Below are positions 24,421 to 34,951 of a stretch of DNA of 64,000 nt, in pieces. Below the pieces are notes generated by a model that searched no databases, was not told where the DNA came from, and saw only the letters and a list, made by a program, of their open reading frames with translations. Source of the DNA: Patagioenas fasciata. Its lineage: Eukaryota > Chordata > Aves > Columbiformes > Columbidae. The translations under genes were made by a program, and so were the position numbers. Position 1 is the stretch's first letter; each line of letters begins with the position of its first letter. The DNA lies in contig NC_092559.1 in the NCBI RefSeq assembly GCF_037038585.1, forward strand, positions 19,888,488 through 19,952,487. Reading direction: 5' to 3'.

Positions 24421-25486
24421 TGTCACGGAGGCACCCCGAGGCTAGTTTAAGGGACAACAGGGTCCAAAACAACTTTTATTAAACCAGTGAGAAACAGGGT
24501 TTTAGCACTCCAAAAGTGACTTAAATATAGGTTCGGATATCAGTTGAGGAAAATTATTAAGGGGCAGCAACTAGTACAACAGGCGGTCCACAGAGTGCAT
24601 GCACATGGCTTCACCCAAAACAATGTCGGAGCCGCCCCTGAGTCCCAGAGGAGTACACACTTGCCTGAACACGATGCGGGATTATTCTTAAAGAGATACA
24701 GGTACAGAAAGTGTACGCTCGCAATTCCGCGAGGGTAAATTTATAATACACTCGCAATCCTGCGAGGGTTAATTTACTTACACATGCGAATGTGCACGGA
24801 ATACTACACGTGCTTATGTGGAAGCACGGGAGGAAAATACACTCGCGACTGTGCGAGGAATTAATTTAAAGTACGCGTGCAAATGTGCACGGAAAGTTAC
24901 TCATGCTTGTATTAAACGTGGAAAGTTACTCATGCATATGTGCACGGAAAGGATAAATACACTCGCGACTGTGCGAGGAAATAATTTTATACGTGCTTGT
25001 ATTAAGCATGGGAAGTTACACGTGCATATGTGCACGGAAAGTATAAATATACTCGCAATCCTGTGAGAAGTTTTACTCACACACGTGGCGGCAAGGCAAG
25101 CAGAGTCTCCATCCCGAGGAGGGGGGCTCTCGGCCGCGGCATCTCGCTCGTGCTCCGAGAGACCCGCGACAATGGGCGAAGTCTCGACGAGAGTCCCGGT
25201 TTTTATAGGCTGATCAGACCTGACTGTAGGCATTCTAGAAGTTTCTCTGCACCCCCACACCGGCTGTGGGGTGCCCCTGAAGCCTCCAAACATCCTCCAC
25301 ACTGGCCGCAGGTGCCCAGCGGCTCACTGGCACCTCGGCACTCCCTTCTCCTAATGGCCCTGGCCAGAGTGCTCCGGGACCAAAGAAAAGAAGCTGTTAG
25401 CCTCAAGTAGCAGAGAGAGAGGGAGATGTGCCTACTCCTTCCATACTGAAGGGGGGGGGGTTAGGGGGGGTTTGCATTCTGCCACA
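24421..25486 (-). mobile_element. Solo LTR-E with 5-bp TSD, inserted in ERV-L integrase
   Basis: A 1066-base LTR, tgtcacggaggc to tgccaca, between perfect repeats atagg (24416-24420 and 25487-25491). On the minus strand a TATA box lies near 25200 and an aataaa near 24474. If these are used, the R region is about 700 bases long and contains the hairpin array. The plus strand has a run of ten G then seven G close to the U3 end (25451-25470). Confidence 0.92.
24718..25068. repeat. Array of about twelve short hairpins inside LTR-E
   Basis: Units of roughly 20-40 bases, each with a 5- to 7-bp stem and a loop of about six bases. Stems differ between units but stay paired: ctcgc/gcgag (loops aattcc, aatcct, gactgt), cgtgc/gcacg (loops aaatgt, atatgt), cgtgctt/aagcacg. 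Units are separated by AT-rich spacers such as gaataatttataatacac. Related arrays are in the copies at 8.7, 40.0 and 60.85 kb, with other stems such as cttgcc/ggcaag. Confidence 0.85.
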
Positions 25487-26030
25487 ATAGGAAATATGAT
25501 ATACTCATTCAATGCCATGCTCTTTGGCCCAGTTGTTTATGAGACTGTTTTTAAAATGAGTCCCATTGTCTGACTCGATTCTTTCTGGAGTGCTATGTCA
25601 CCACAGGACTTGCTTTTCAAGGCCCAGGATAGTGTTCCAGGCAGTGGCATGAGACACAGGATATGTTTCCAGCCATCCTGCAGTTGCTTCCACCATTGTG
25701 AGGACATAGTGCTTGCCCTGGCAGGTTTGAGGGAGTATAATATAGTCAATCTGCCAGGCCTCCCCATATTTATTTTTCAACCACTGCCCCCCATACCACA
25801 CAGGTTTTAACCTTTTGGCCTGCTTGATTGCAGCACATGTTTCACAATCATGGATAACCTGTCTATGGTTAAGTCAGTCCACCTCTCGGTCATGAGCCCA
25901 TCTATTCTTGCATCCCTTCCTTGATGACCTGAAGCAGCATGGGCCCACTGAGCTAGAAGAAGTTCACCTTTACATTGCCAGTCAAAATCCACCTCAGCTA
26001 CCTTAATCTTAGCAGCCTGATCCACTTGCT
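25487..26030 (-). pseudogene. pol: ERV-L-like integrase N-terminal and core part (provirus 2)
   Basis: The minus strand encodes the zinc-binding start (His at about 25.95 kb in the block Ser-Gly-His-Gln-Gly), then the core with the first catalytic Asp near 25745 and the Asp-Asn-Gly block near 25.57 kb. Frameshifts separate the pieces (26025-25807, 25801-25598). The third catalytic residue lies beyond the inserted LTR-E. Confidence 0.82.
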
Positions 26031-26178
26031 GATTGTTTTGGTGTTCCTCAGTGGCTCAACTTTTAGGCACATAAACATCTACATGATGTACTTTTACAGT
26101 CAGGTTCTCTAGCCAAGCACCAATGTCCTGCCACAAGGAGGCAACCCAAATAGGTTGGTCTCTGTGCTACCAGTTATT

Positions 26179-26718
26179 TTACTTCCACTGCTTTAACCAC
26201 CCCCACAGGGCATTTGCTACCATCCATGAGTCAATGTAGAGATAAAGTACTGGCCACTTTTCTCTTTCAGCAATGTCTAACGCCAGCTGTATGGCTTTTA
26301 CCTCTACAAACTGGCTTGATTCACCTTGTCCCTCATCAGCCTCTGTGACTTGTGTAGAACTCCATAGAGCAGCTTTCCACTTTCGATGTTTTCCTACAAG
26401 ACAACAGGATCCGTCAGTGAACAGGGCATACTGCTTTTCATTATCTGGTAATTCATTATATGGTGAGGCTTCTTCAGCACACATCACCTCTTCTTCTGGT
26501 AACATTGCAAAATCTCTGCCTTCTGGCCAGTTTGTGATCATTTCTAAGATCCCTGGGCAATTAGATTTTCCTCTTTGAGCCTGCTGTGTGATTAATGCAA
26601 CCCACTTACTCCATGTAACACTGGTTGTATGATGAGTGGAAGGAATCTTACCCTTGAACATCCAGCTCAGTACTGGTAATTGGGGTGCCAGGATGAGCTG
26701 TGATTCAGTACCAACCAC
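26179..26718 (-). pseudogene. pol: ERV-L-like RNase H (provirus 2)
   Basis: An open frame of 179 codons. The RNase H catalytic blocks are visible: Phe-Thr-Asp-Gly-Ser at about residues 100-104, Glu in the Val-Glu-Val-Lys-Ala block near 138, and Asp in Tyr-Ile-Asp-Ser near 161. The domain joins RT upstream and integrase downstream on the minus strand. Confidence 0.85.
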
Positions 26719-26829
26719 TTCTGAAGGAGCTCAGACCCCTTCATATGCTGCCGGTATCTCTTTTTCAGTTGGAGTATAGTTGGCCTCCGAGCCTTTATAT
26801 CCTCTACTCCAAAACCCTAGAGGTCAACC

Positions 26830-27760
26830 TCAAGTCTCACCTGGTGCCTTTTGCCAGAGGCTCCAGGTGGGACCATTGTCCCCAGCTGCAGTATAGAGCA
26901 CATTCTTAATATCTTGTCCTGTCTGGACTGGTCCAAGGGCGACTGCATGTACAATCTCTTGTTTAATTTGTTCAAAGGCTTGTCGTTGCTCAGGACCGCA
27001 TAGAAAATCATGTTTCTTTCGAGTCACTTGGTAGAGAGGGCACACAATCTGGATGTAGTCCAGCATATGCATTTTCCAGAAACCCACAACACCTAAGATA
27101 GCCTGTGTTTCCTTTTTGTTAGCTGGTGGGGACATAGCTGTTATTTTGTTAATCACCTCTATCGGGATCTGGCGACGCCCATCTTGCCATTTAATTCCCA
27201 GAAACTGAATCTCTTGGGCAAGCTTCTTGACCTTACCTCTCTTTATGGCGAAACCAGCTTTCAAAAGAATTCGAATTATTCTCTCACCTTTCTTGAAGAC
27301 TTCTGCTGCTGTGTCACCCCATACAATGATGTCATCAATGAACTGCAGGTGTTCCAGAGCTTTACTTGGTTCCAGTGCAGTCTGGATCAGTCCATGGCAG
27401 ACAGTAGGGCTATGCTTCCACCCCTGCAGCACTCGATTCCAAGTGTACTGGATACCCCTCTAGATAAAGGCAAACTGTGGCCTGCATTCTGCTGCCAAAG
27501 GAATAGAGAAAAATGCATTAGCAATGTCAATTGTAGCATACCACTTGGTTGCCTTTGACTCCAGTTTATATTGCAGTTCTAACATGTGCGGCATGGCAGC
27601 ACTTAACAGTGGTGTAACTTCATTTAGGCCATGAGAGTCTACTATTAGTCTACATTCTCCACTAGGCTTTGGCACTGGCCATATAGGACTGTTGAAAGGT
27701 GAGTCTTACTGGTCACTCCTGGATTCTCTAGTTGTCAAATCAGTTTATGAATGGGGATCA
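26830..27760 (-). pseudogene. pol: ERV-L-like reverse transcriptase (provirus 2)
   Basis: Two open pieces (27675-27460 and 27432-26830) cover the RT palm, thumb and connection. The Tyr/Phe-Ile-Asp-Asp active site is near 27340-27352. A stop (about 27457-27459) and a frame break separate the pieces. Sequence agrees closely with the provirus at 3.8-4.7 kb, which allows the breaks to be placed. Confidence 0.87.
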
Positions 27761-28630
27761 GGGAATCTTGATTGGTGCGATATTGTTGTCTGTGCACCAT
27801 CGTGGTAGCAATCGGCACCTGTTGCTCTTTGACCTTAAGCAGTCCTACAACAGAAGGGTTGTCTGAGAGATCAGACAAGGTAGACAGCTGTTTAATGTCC
27901 TCAGTCTCTACAGCTGCTATACTAAAGGCCTATCGATACCCTTTTGGATCCTTAAAATACCCTCTCATGAGGTAAGCTATACCAAGAATGCATGGAGCAT
28001 CTAGGCCAGTCAGAATAGGGTGCCTTTCCCACTCATTTCCAGTTAGGTTCACTTCAGCCTCTAACACAGTCAATTCTTTGTTTCCCCCAGTCGCTCCAAC
28101 AATACCGATAGATTCTGACCCTTTATGATTTGATGGCATCATTGTTCACTGTGCGCCAGTGTCTACCAGGGCTTTATACTCATGTGGTTCTGACATACCA
28201 GGCCATCGAATCCACACAGTCAAACTCGGTTGCCATTGTCCCTCTCCTCCACCTGGCTAGGGGCAGGGTCCCCCTAATTCTCTTTGATTGACTCTGGTAG
28301 GGAGACACAAGAATCCCATCTACCTTGGCTGGAAAGCTGCTCACTGGAAACCAGAGCAACTTTTCTCTTGGGAGCTTTCTTTTTCAACTCACGTACTCAT
28401 GCCTCTAGGTCAGCAGTGGAATTACTCATATATTCCCCCTGGTCACACAGGAAAAAACATAATTCACCTTGTGATGTGTTCCATTTCTCTCGAGCTGGTC
28501 CTGCAGAAGGGCATCTTCTCCTAATAACTGTGACTTGCACCCGTGCAGGTAACAAGTAGAATCTATGCTCCCTCTTGGACAGTTTGTCACACAGTTTCTC
28601 CACAGCTGAGACACAGGCTTGCAGGGGAGG
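27761..28630 (-). pseudogene. pro: ERV-L-like protease and gag end (provirus 2)
   Basis: Protease-RT linker is open at 28142-27930. The protease active-site region is near 28150-28170 but is disrupted there. Gag C-terminal pieces are at 28603-28397. The homology to provirus 1 ends at 28630, where a plus-strand LTR-A begins, so the rest of gag and the 5' LTR are lost. Confidence 0.8.
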
Positions 28631-29288
28631 TGTGCTGGTTTTGTTAAAAACAAGTTTCTCTTTTAGTGAATTTGCCTGTCAGCTAAAGCCTTCATGTTAG
28701 CTGCATTTTCCTGGAGAACCCAACACATGTTTTAGTTAAACCTAGCAATGGAATGCAAGCTTATTGATAAGCACGGATGGACATCTCGCGAGAGTGGCAA
28801 CAAGAAAACTGATGACCGAGAGACTGACCAATGGTGTATAACATTCCATTCACGTGAATACTTCATATAAAAGTGGAAGATCACGAGGATCTCGTCCCTT
28901 TGCCTTTTCCCTTTTTTCCTCATGGCTGACATTAGGAGAGGACCTTGCTGGTCGTCCCTGCGAACTGAGGCCTAGTGAGAGACTGAATCCAGCTCCGGTT
29001 GGCTACAGAGTCTAATCCAGGACTTTGGGTGCTGGCTCTGCAGTTGCTGAGACTTACAAGATTGGTTTTGTATATTTTGTATTATTTTCTCTATTCTTAT
29101 TAGTAGCGTTAGTAAAACATCTTTAACTTTTCCAACTCTCTTCTCTCTGTCCTTCTTTCCCTCCCGATCGCCTGTCCTGAGTGGGAAGGGGGGAGAGGGA
29201 GGGGCAAAAGGGGGAAGTGGGGGGGAGAGGAGGTTAACAATACATCTGCCAGGGTTTGATTGTCACCCCGCAATCTTAACCCTCGACA
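28631..29288 (+). mobile_element. LTR-A copy, plus strand
   Basis: Starts tgtgctggttttg and ends near cctcgaca; a TATA-like catataaaag lies near 28866. It is opposite in orientation to the ERV-L gag on its left, so it is a separate insertion or the product of an inversion. The right boundary is approximate. Confidence 0.8.
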
Positions 29289-29831
29289 ATCGTCCCAAAG
29301 TTCAAGTTTAAGTTTTGAGTCACTAATGCTCGTAACAGTCTTTTCAGGTTTTAATTGCTTCACTGCAGTAATTATCAGTTTCCAGGTGGTTACAAGGCCA
29401 AGAAAATATTTTTCACTGTGACTGATTGTCTTCCACAACACAGTTCCCACTTTTTCCCAAGTCTCTATTTGAAAAACTCATAACAGGTCAGCAGGAAACC
29501 CACTGCCTCTGCACCAAATTAATAGTCTTTTGAGGTTACTCTCCTCATACTTCACCCCTCTCTTAGAGAGAATATGCGAGAGGAGTCGCAGTATTTCTTC
29601 TTCTTCTTTAAAAATATTCTGCCCCATCTCCTCTTGCCCCCATCTACTCACCTCTTTGGGTGTCCGTTGCAACGATATTGGATCCTTTATCCCTCCTCTG
29701 TCGCTTCTGTAGTGATCAATCAGGAGTCACACAGCCCGCAGACTGTGTCCCGGTCACGGTCCAGCCAAGTTGTTCCAGCTGGGGCTCGCTCCCTGCAGCA
29801 GTCGTCCCCCTTCTGTAAATTCTCCTTATGG
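29289..29831 (-). pseudogene. gag: ERV-B-like leader and gag start
   Basis: Minus-strand gag matrix region starting Met-Gly-Gln-Asn at about 29627 and open for about 50 codons, followed upstream by a leader. It is a diverged relative of the gag starts at 10511 and 53555. Protein start Met-Gly suggests N-myristoylation in the ancestor. Confidence 0.85.
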
Positions 29832-29849
29832 ATCACGTCGGGGTCACCA
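29832..29849 (-). other. Primer-binding site, tRNA-Trp, without its LTR
   Basis: Perfect complement of the tRNA-Trp 3' end on the minus strand. The LTR that should follow is absent: CR1 sequence starts at the next base. Confidence 0.92.
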
Positions 29850-31968
29850 ATTGCTAGGGGAAATCCCATGGGCAAGACTGCTTGAAGGAAAAGGGACCCA
29901 AGAGAGCTGGATCGCATTCAGAGATTGCTTCTTCCATGCTCAGGATCAGAGCATCCCCACACGCAGGAAGTCGAGGAAGGGAGCCAGGAGGCCTGTGTGG
30001 TTGAATAGGGATCTGTTGGGTATGCTCAAGCAGAAGAGGAGAGTTTACAGGTCATGGAAGCAGGGACTGGCCACTTGGGAGGAATATAAGGCTGCTGTTA
30101 GAGGATGTAGGAAGGTAGCTAAGACAGCCAAGACCTCCTTAGAATTACAGCTGGTGAGAGGGGTCAAGAACAGCAAAAAGAACTTTTTCAAATACATAGC
30201 AGATAAAACTAATACCAGAGACAATGTAGGCCCACTGATGAATGGAGTGGGTGCCCTGGTGGCAGAAGATACAGAGAAGGCAGAATTACTGAATGCCTTC
30301 TTTGTCTCTGTCTACTCTGCTGGAGGCTGTCCTGGGGAGCCCCATACCCCTGAGACCCCGGATGAAGCCAGGTCAATGGAGGAGTTTGCTTTAGTCGATG
30401 AGGACTGGGTTAGGGAGCTATTAAATAGTCTGGACATCCATAAATCCATGGGTCCAGATGGGATGCATCCGCGGGTGCTGAGGGAGCTGGCTGAAGTCAT
30501 TGCTAGACCGCTCTCCATCATTTTTGCCAAGTCTTGGGAAACGGGAGAGGTGCCCGAGGATTGGAGGAAAGCAAATGTCACTCCAGTCTTCAAAAAGGGC
30601 AAGAAGGAGGACCCGGGTAATTATAGACCGGTCAGCCTCACCTCTGTCCCAGGGAAAGTAATGGAACAGTTTGTCCTTGGTGTCATCTCAAGGCACATCA
30701 GGGATAAGAGGGTCATTAGGGGCAGTCAGCATGGCTTTACCAAGGGTAGGTCATGCTTGACCAATCTCATAGCCTTTTATGAGAATTTAACAAGGTGGAT
30801 GGATGATGGCAGAGCGGTGGATGTGGTCTACCCTGACTTCAGTAAAGCCTTTGACACAGTCTCTCACAGCATCCTCACAGCTAAATTGAGGAGGTGTGGT
30901 CTAGACAATAGAGTAGTGAGGTGGGTTAAAGAGAGAAGCCAGAGAGTGGTGGTCAATGGTGCGGAGTCTAGTTGGAGGCCAGTATCTAGTGGAGTGCCTC
31001 AGGGGTCAGTACTGGGGCCAATATTATTCAATATATTCATTAACGATTTGCACGAGGGAATTGAGTGTACTATCAGCAAGTTTGCTGATGACACTAAGCT
31101 GGGCGGAGTGGCTGACACGCCAGAAGGCTGTGCTGCCATCCAGCGGGATCTGGACAGGTTGGAGAGTTGAGCAGGGAATAACCTGATGAAATTTAACAAG
31201 GGAAAGTGTAGAGTCCTGCATCTGGGCAGGAACAACCCCAGGTTCCAGTATAGGTTGGGAAATTACATATTAGAGAGCAGTGTAGGGGAAAGGGACCTGG
31301 GGGTCCTGGTGGACAACAGGATGACCATGAGCCAGCACTGTGCCCTTGTGGCCAGGAAGGCCAATGGCATCCTGGGGTGTATTACAAGGGGAGTGGTCAG
31401 TAGATCGAGAGAGGTCCTCCTTCCCCTCTACTCCGCCCTGGTGAGACCCCATCTGGAATATTGTGTCCAGTTCTGGGCCCCTCAGTTCAAGAAGGACAGG
31501 GAACTGCTGGAGAGGGTCCAGCGTAGGGCAACAAAGATGATTAAGGGAGTGGAGCATCTCCCTTATGAAGAAAGGCTGAGGGAGCTGGGTCTCTTCAGTT
31601 TGGAGAAGAGGAGACTGAGGGGTGACCTTATTAATGTTTATAAATATATAAAGGGTGAGTGCCATGAGGATGGAACCAGGCTCTTCTTGGTGGCAAACAA
31701 CGATAGGACAAGGAGTAATGGGATCAAGCTGGAACACAAGAGGTTCCACTTAAATTTGAGAAAAAACTTCTTCTCAGTGAGGGTGACAGAGCACTGGAAC
31801 AGGCTACCCAGGGAGGTTGTGGAGTCTCCTTCCCTGGAGACATTCAAGGTCTACCTGGACATGTTCCTGTGCGACCTCACCTAGGCGTTCCTGCTCCAGC
31901 AGGAGGATTGGACTAGATGATCTTTTGAGGTCCCTTCCCATCCCAAACATACTGTGATACTGTGAAAA
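29850..31968 (+). mobile_element. CR1 LINE with nearly open reverse transcriptase and full 3' end
   Basis: CR1 ORF2 from the end of the endonuclease through RT and the C-terminal domain. The frame is open from 29770 to 31167, meets a single TGA at 31168-31170 where the copy at 1-1180 has Trp, and continues in the same frame to 31884. The Phe-Ala-Asp-Asp block is at about 31080-31093. The 3' UTR ends with the CR1 tail near 31968. Only the missing 5' half and one stop disable it, so it is among the youngest CR1s here. Confidence 0.94.
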
Positions 31969-32049
31969 CACACCCTAATACTGATTTGTTAAGAACACCA
32001 CTGGGAACAGACGTTCCTGAGCCTATCTTCTAAGTAAAAACCATGAGAA

Positions 32050-32447
32050 GGGGTAAGAGGAGAGGGAAGCACAGAGCGGCGTACAGCGTAAGTGGGAGAA
32101 GGGGGGAAGAAGCCTTACAGTGTTTTTACACAAACAACACCATAAAGAGAGAGTTGTAACAACAACCAATAAAACAATTTACTTACATTCCTGACAAGTT
32201 GTTTGATTTTCAGAAAGGCAATACACAGAAACACGTAATATGTGCTATAAAACTTGCAGATATAGCTTATGTACAGGGGAAGCAGCTTGTCCCATACTAA
32301 CTCAGTCCCACAGCTCTCTCATTCAGTGAGGACTGCTTATCCCTGTTATACCCAGGGATGTGTGGCCACAAAAATTTACTCACCCACTGGATTGCATGGT
32401 TACCGCCATACACACTCTGCTAGATGAAGAGCCTCACAGGGGTCAGA
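32050..32447 (-). pseudogene. ERV-B-type gag tail and leader, minus strand
   Basis: Matches, in reverse, the sequence after the capsid region at 11.83-11.99 and 54.48-54.63 kb, and the minus-strand copy at 59.17-59.35 kb. Near 32.3-32.45 kb it passes into a leader that ends at a primer-binding-like site. No open frame remains. Confidence 0.65.
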
Positions 32448-32465
32448 CACTCACACGGGTCACCA
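32448..32465 (-). other. Degenerate primer-binding site next to LTR-C
   Basis: Minus strand starts tggtgaccc, like the tRNA-Trp site, and then diverges. It is two bases from the LTR-C end at 32468, so LTR-C belongs to a family with this primer type. Confidence 0.55.
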
Positions 32466-32467
32466 TT

Positions 32468-32601
32468 TGCGGCGATGAGGAACAATGCATACAGACGCAG
32501 ACAGAGATGCACAGATACAAGGCCAAGCTGAGCCAGGCTGAGATCACTTTTATTAACAGTTCTCAATTTATAGATTTACAGATATGGGCCTGGACCAAGA
32601 G
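32468..32601 (-). mobile_element. LTR-C fragment
   Basis: Begins tgcggcgatgagg, the same end as the copies at 41.96 and 49.6 kb, and is cut near 32601 by an LTR-A-type piece. Confidence 0.8.
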
Positions 32602-32896
32602 ATCTCCTTAAGTATGAAGCATGACGCTAATGGGATGGAATACTCTTACTGATCAGTCTGGATGTCAGTCAAGCTCTGCCCCATCCGTACCCCCCTTCCT
32701 TGATGCCTCACACCTGTGGGTAGAGCACTCAGGTGTCCTTGGCTCTCCGACCAGAGCAATTAAAAACATAAACTCTGTGCTAGGGTGTTATCTCTTGTTC
32801 TCAAACTAAGTTCAAATGATGAGCGTGCTAGCTATGAAAAAGAAAGATTTCTAACTGCATGAAGAAAAATAACCCATTTTCAGTCAAACCACCACA
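32602..32896 (-). mobile_element. LTR-A-type fragment, U3 part
   Basis: Reverse match to 46352-46640: contains the same blocks around the Asp/His-rich region (ctccttaagtatgaagcatg) and ends ccaccaca at 32896. Confidence 0.82.
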
Positions 32897-33190
32897 AGTG
32901 GCAAGCACCATCTCTGTACTACTCCCATGTTGCCTGACCTTACTTCCCCTGACCATGTAATTTCTTTTTTTGCTGTATTTCAAGAAGAAGATCCCTGCTC
33001 AACCAAGCTGGCTTTTTGCCTCACCTGCTAGATATTTGGAGTTTTGGAAAGTACTTGGAAATACAAGGAAGGAGGATCTTGCGAAATATTGTAATCAATG
33101 GTGTCCGCTGTGTAAGTTAGATGACTAGAAGAAGTGGCCAGAGAATGGAACCTTGAAGTATAATACTTTGTTACAATGTATGTTGTTTTT
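32897..33190 (+). other. Unassigned segment with a short open frame after a splice-acceptor-like site
   Basis: At 32965-32984 a pyrimidine tract ends in ag, followed by a 47-codon open frame (32985-33128) rich in Lys, Trp and Cys, ending in a tag. A gtaagt lies inside it at about 33112. No family is recognised; it may be a host exon remnant or chance. Confidence 0.3.
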
Positions 33191-34216
33191 AAAGTGAGAA
33201 GAGCAGGACAAAAAATAAATCTTTGCAAGAGATCATTAAATCGTTGCAGACAGTTTTACAGGTGGAATGGTTTGACCTTCAACAAGCTGGGAGAGAACTA
33301 ACTGATAACACACAAGTCACAGAGAACTTGCAGAACACTCTGTGAGATGCTTTTCGTTATTAACCTGTTTTCTTTGTAGGTATCTGTTTAAGCACATTAC
33401 AGTTTCATAAGTCTTTGCCAGTTATATGGTACAGTAAGTTCACAGACTGCTAAATCACGAGAATCCGTGGATTCAAAATGTACATTTTGTGATGATATGA
33501 AGACCATGAGTAATTCAGTTCTTTACCACGTGAATGTGATTATAAGATTTTGTGCGTGGTAGCTGATACTTTTATTTCTAGCATGCTAGCTTTATTCTGG
33601 TATCCAGACTTGCGCAACTCTCTGATAGGCTGTGTCTCATCTCGGTGTACTAAATTTGGCTCTTTTGTATGCGCACCAGGTAAAGAATCCTGTTTTTGGG
33701 ATAACAGTTGTAGCACGCTAGATGAGACACTAATAAAAGCCTTGCCCAGTTCAATTTGCTAGGGCACCAGGGGGGGCAGGTGCCAATGGGGCTCCACCGT
33801 GCACTGACCTGTTTTGTCAGGGAGACCCAGCGATACCTCTACCTGGCTGAGCAGTAAGCAGATCAAAGGTGCAATGCTAAAATTTGGTTCAGGTACTAAA
33901 GTACCACCTTGCTCCCCATTAGGATGCATCCTTACACATTAGAGTAGATTTGTGGGGGAATCCTCTAAGAAAAGAAAGTTTGAAACAATATTGTATTCAC
34001 GTGTGGCTTGAATGTGGGATTCTGGGTTATAGTGCTGTATTGCAATTACTGTTGTTCTGCAGATCTTTGGAAAAAATGGGATGAAGTACAGTACTGTAAG
34101 TTAATTTCCTCTTATTTTTATCTAACAATTTTGAGACGAGAAAAGAATTTAAGTTGTTAAACTCTGATTCACATTGAATTTACATGCTAGCTGCAGATAT
34201 GGGAAAGAAAAGTAAA
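33191..34216 (+). pseudogene. ERV-B copy 3, 3' internal region
   Basis: Matches the part of ERV-B after gag: remnants of small frame 1 (33.2-33.35 kb), the Cys-rich frame (33553-33762), a non-coding stretch and a polypurine tract (about 34195-34216). No pol or env domain is recognised. Confidence 0.75.
33553..33762 (+). CDS. ERV-B Cys-rich small frame, copy 3
   Basis: About 70 codons: hydrophobic start, then a run of Cys residues in the same order as copies at 52.4 and 55.1 kb. It ends earlier than those by a stop. Preceded by tttatttctag, a splice-acceptor-like site. Unknown function. Confidence 0.4.
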   Translation, partial: CVVADTFISSMLALFWYPDLRNSLIGCVSSRCTKFGSFVCAPGKESCFWDNSCSTLDETLIKALPSSIC

Positions 34217-34931
34217 TGCTATGATGGATGTGAACCTGGGAGAGGTTGTATTTAAAAGTTGGTAGAATATTAACTCATTCGGATCTAGGAAATTGAAAAT
34301 AATGGATTGGTGGTTAATAAGCTGTTTATTGACACCTGTAAGAAATTGCAAAAGGTAAATGGGGCTGAGGAATGTAACTATTGCTCACCTAATAGGAACT
34401 GCATATAAAGTGTACTATGGCTGGAATGATATGGTAAAATAAAAAAGCAAAATATCCCAGGCCTGTGGTGTACAGCTTGAACATACATTTCAGGCCTGTG
34501 TCAAGCTGCAAGATAAACTCAGCTCATTGTAACTGAGGAGTCTGCTAGGGCCTGGCAACTCCCACTTGGTACCAGTGATTATACCACCTGCATGTCCTTG
34601 CCTGTATCTAAACTGCAGCGAGAAGAGAAATAAAATTAAAAAAAAATTAAAAAAAATAAAAAAAAAGGAAAAATCTATCTGCCCACTGCTAAAGCGGCGA
34701 AAGAGGGGCTTTAGTCCACCCCCCAGCAATGTTGCTGTTGGAGAACTGTAATTCTGAATGAAGGAGTCTGAGGGTGAAATTTAAAGGCATCCCCAGTGGA
34801 TCCGTAGTTCTGATAAAGCTGGGAAATTAAACCAAAAATCTCTTAATAGACTTATTCTGTGCTAAATGGTTGTAAGAGACTTCTTCTGCTAGTTATGGAG
34901 GTCATGGGAAAGAAAGAAAGAAACCGCGACA
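34217..34931 (+). mobile_element. LTR-H following ERV-B copy 3
   Basis: Starts tgctatgatgg straight after a polypurine tract and ends gcgaca two bases before a primer-binding site. A TATA-like gataaactc is near 34513. So it was a 3' LTR for ERV-B and a 5' LTR for the next internal region. A longer copy is at 55.8-56.7 kb and a minus-strand piece at 61.4-61.65 kb. Confidence 0.75.
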
Positions 34932-34933
34932 TA

Positions 34934-34951
34934 TGGTGACTCCAACGTGAT
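34934..34951 (+). other. Primer-binding site, tRNA-Trp-like with two changes
   Basis: tggtgactccaacgtgat differs from the perfect tRNA-Trp site at two bases, both C-to-T or G-to-A type changes. Confidence 0.85.

Noticed and set aside
24640..25080. Regular hairpin repeats that could suggest a CRISPR-like array
   Set aside because: Repeats are degenerate, spacers are not unique, and the array lies inside an LTR with a TSD in a eukaryotic genome.
34566..34751. Lys-rich open frame
   Set aside because: Low-complexity A-rich stretch inside LTR-H; no conservation of the frame in the copy at 56.1 kb.
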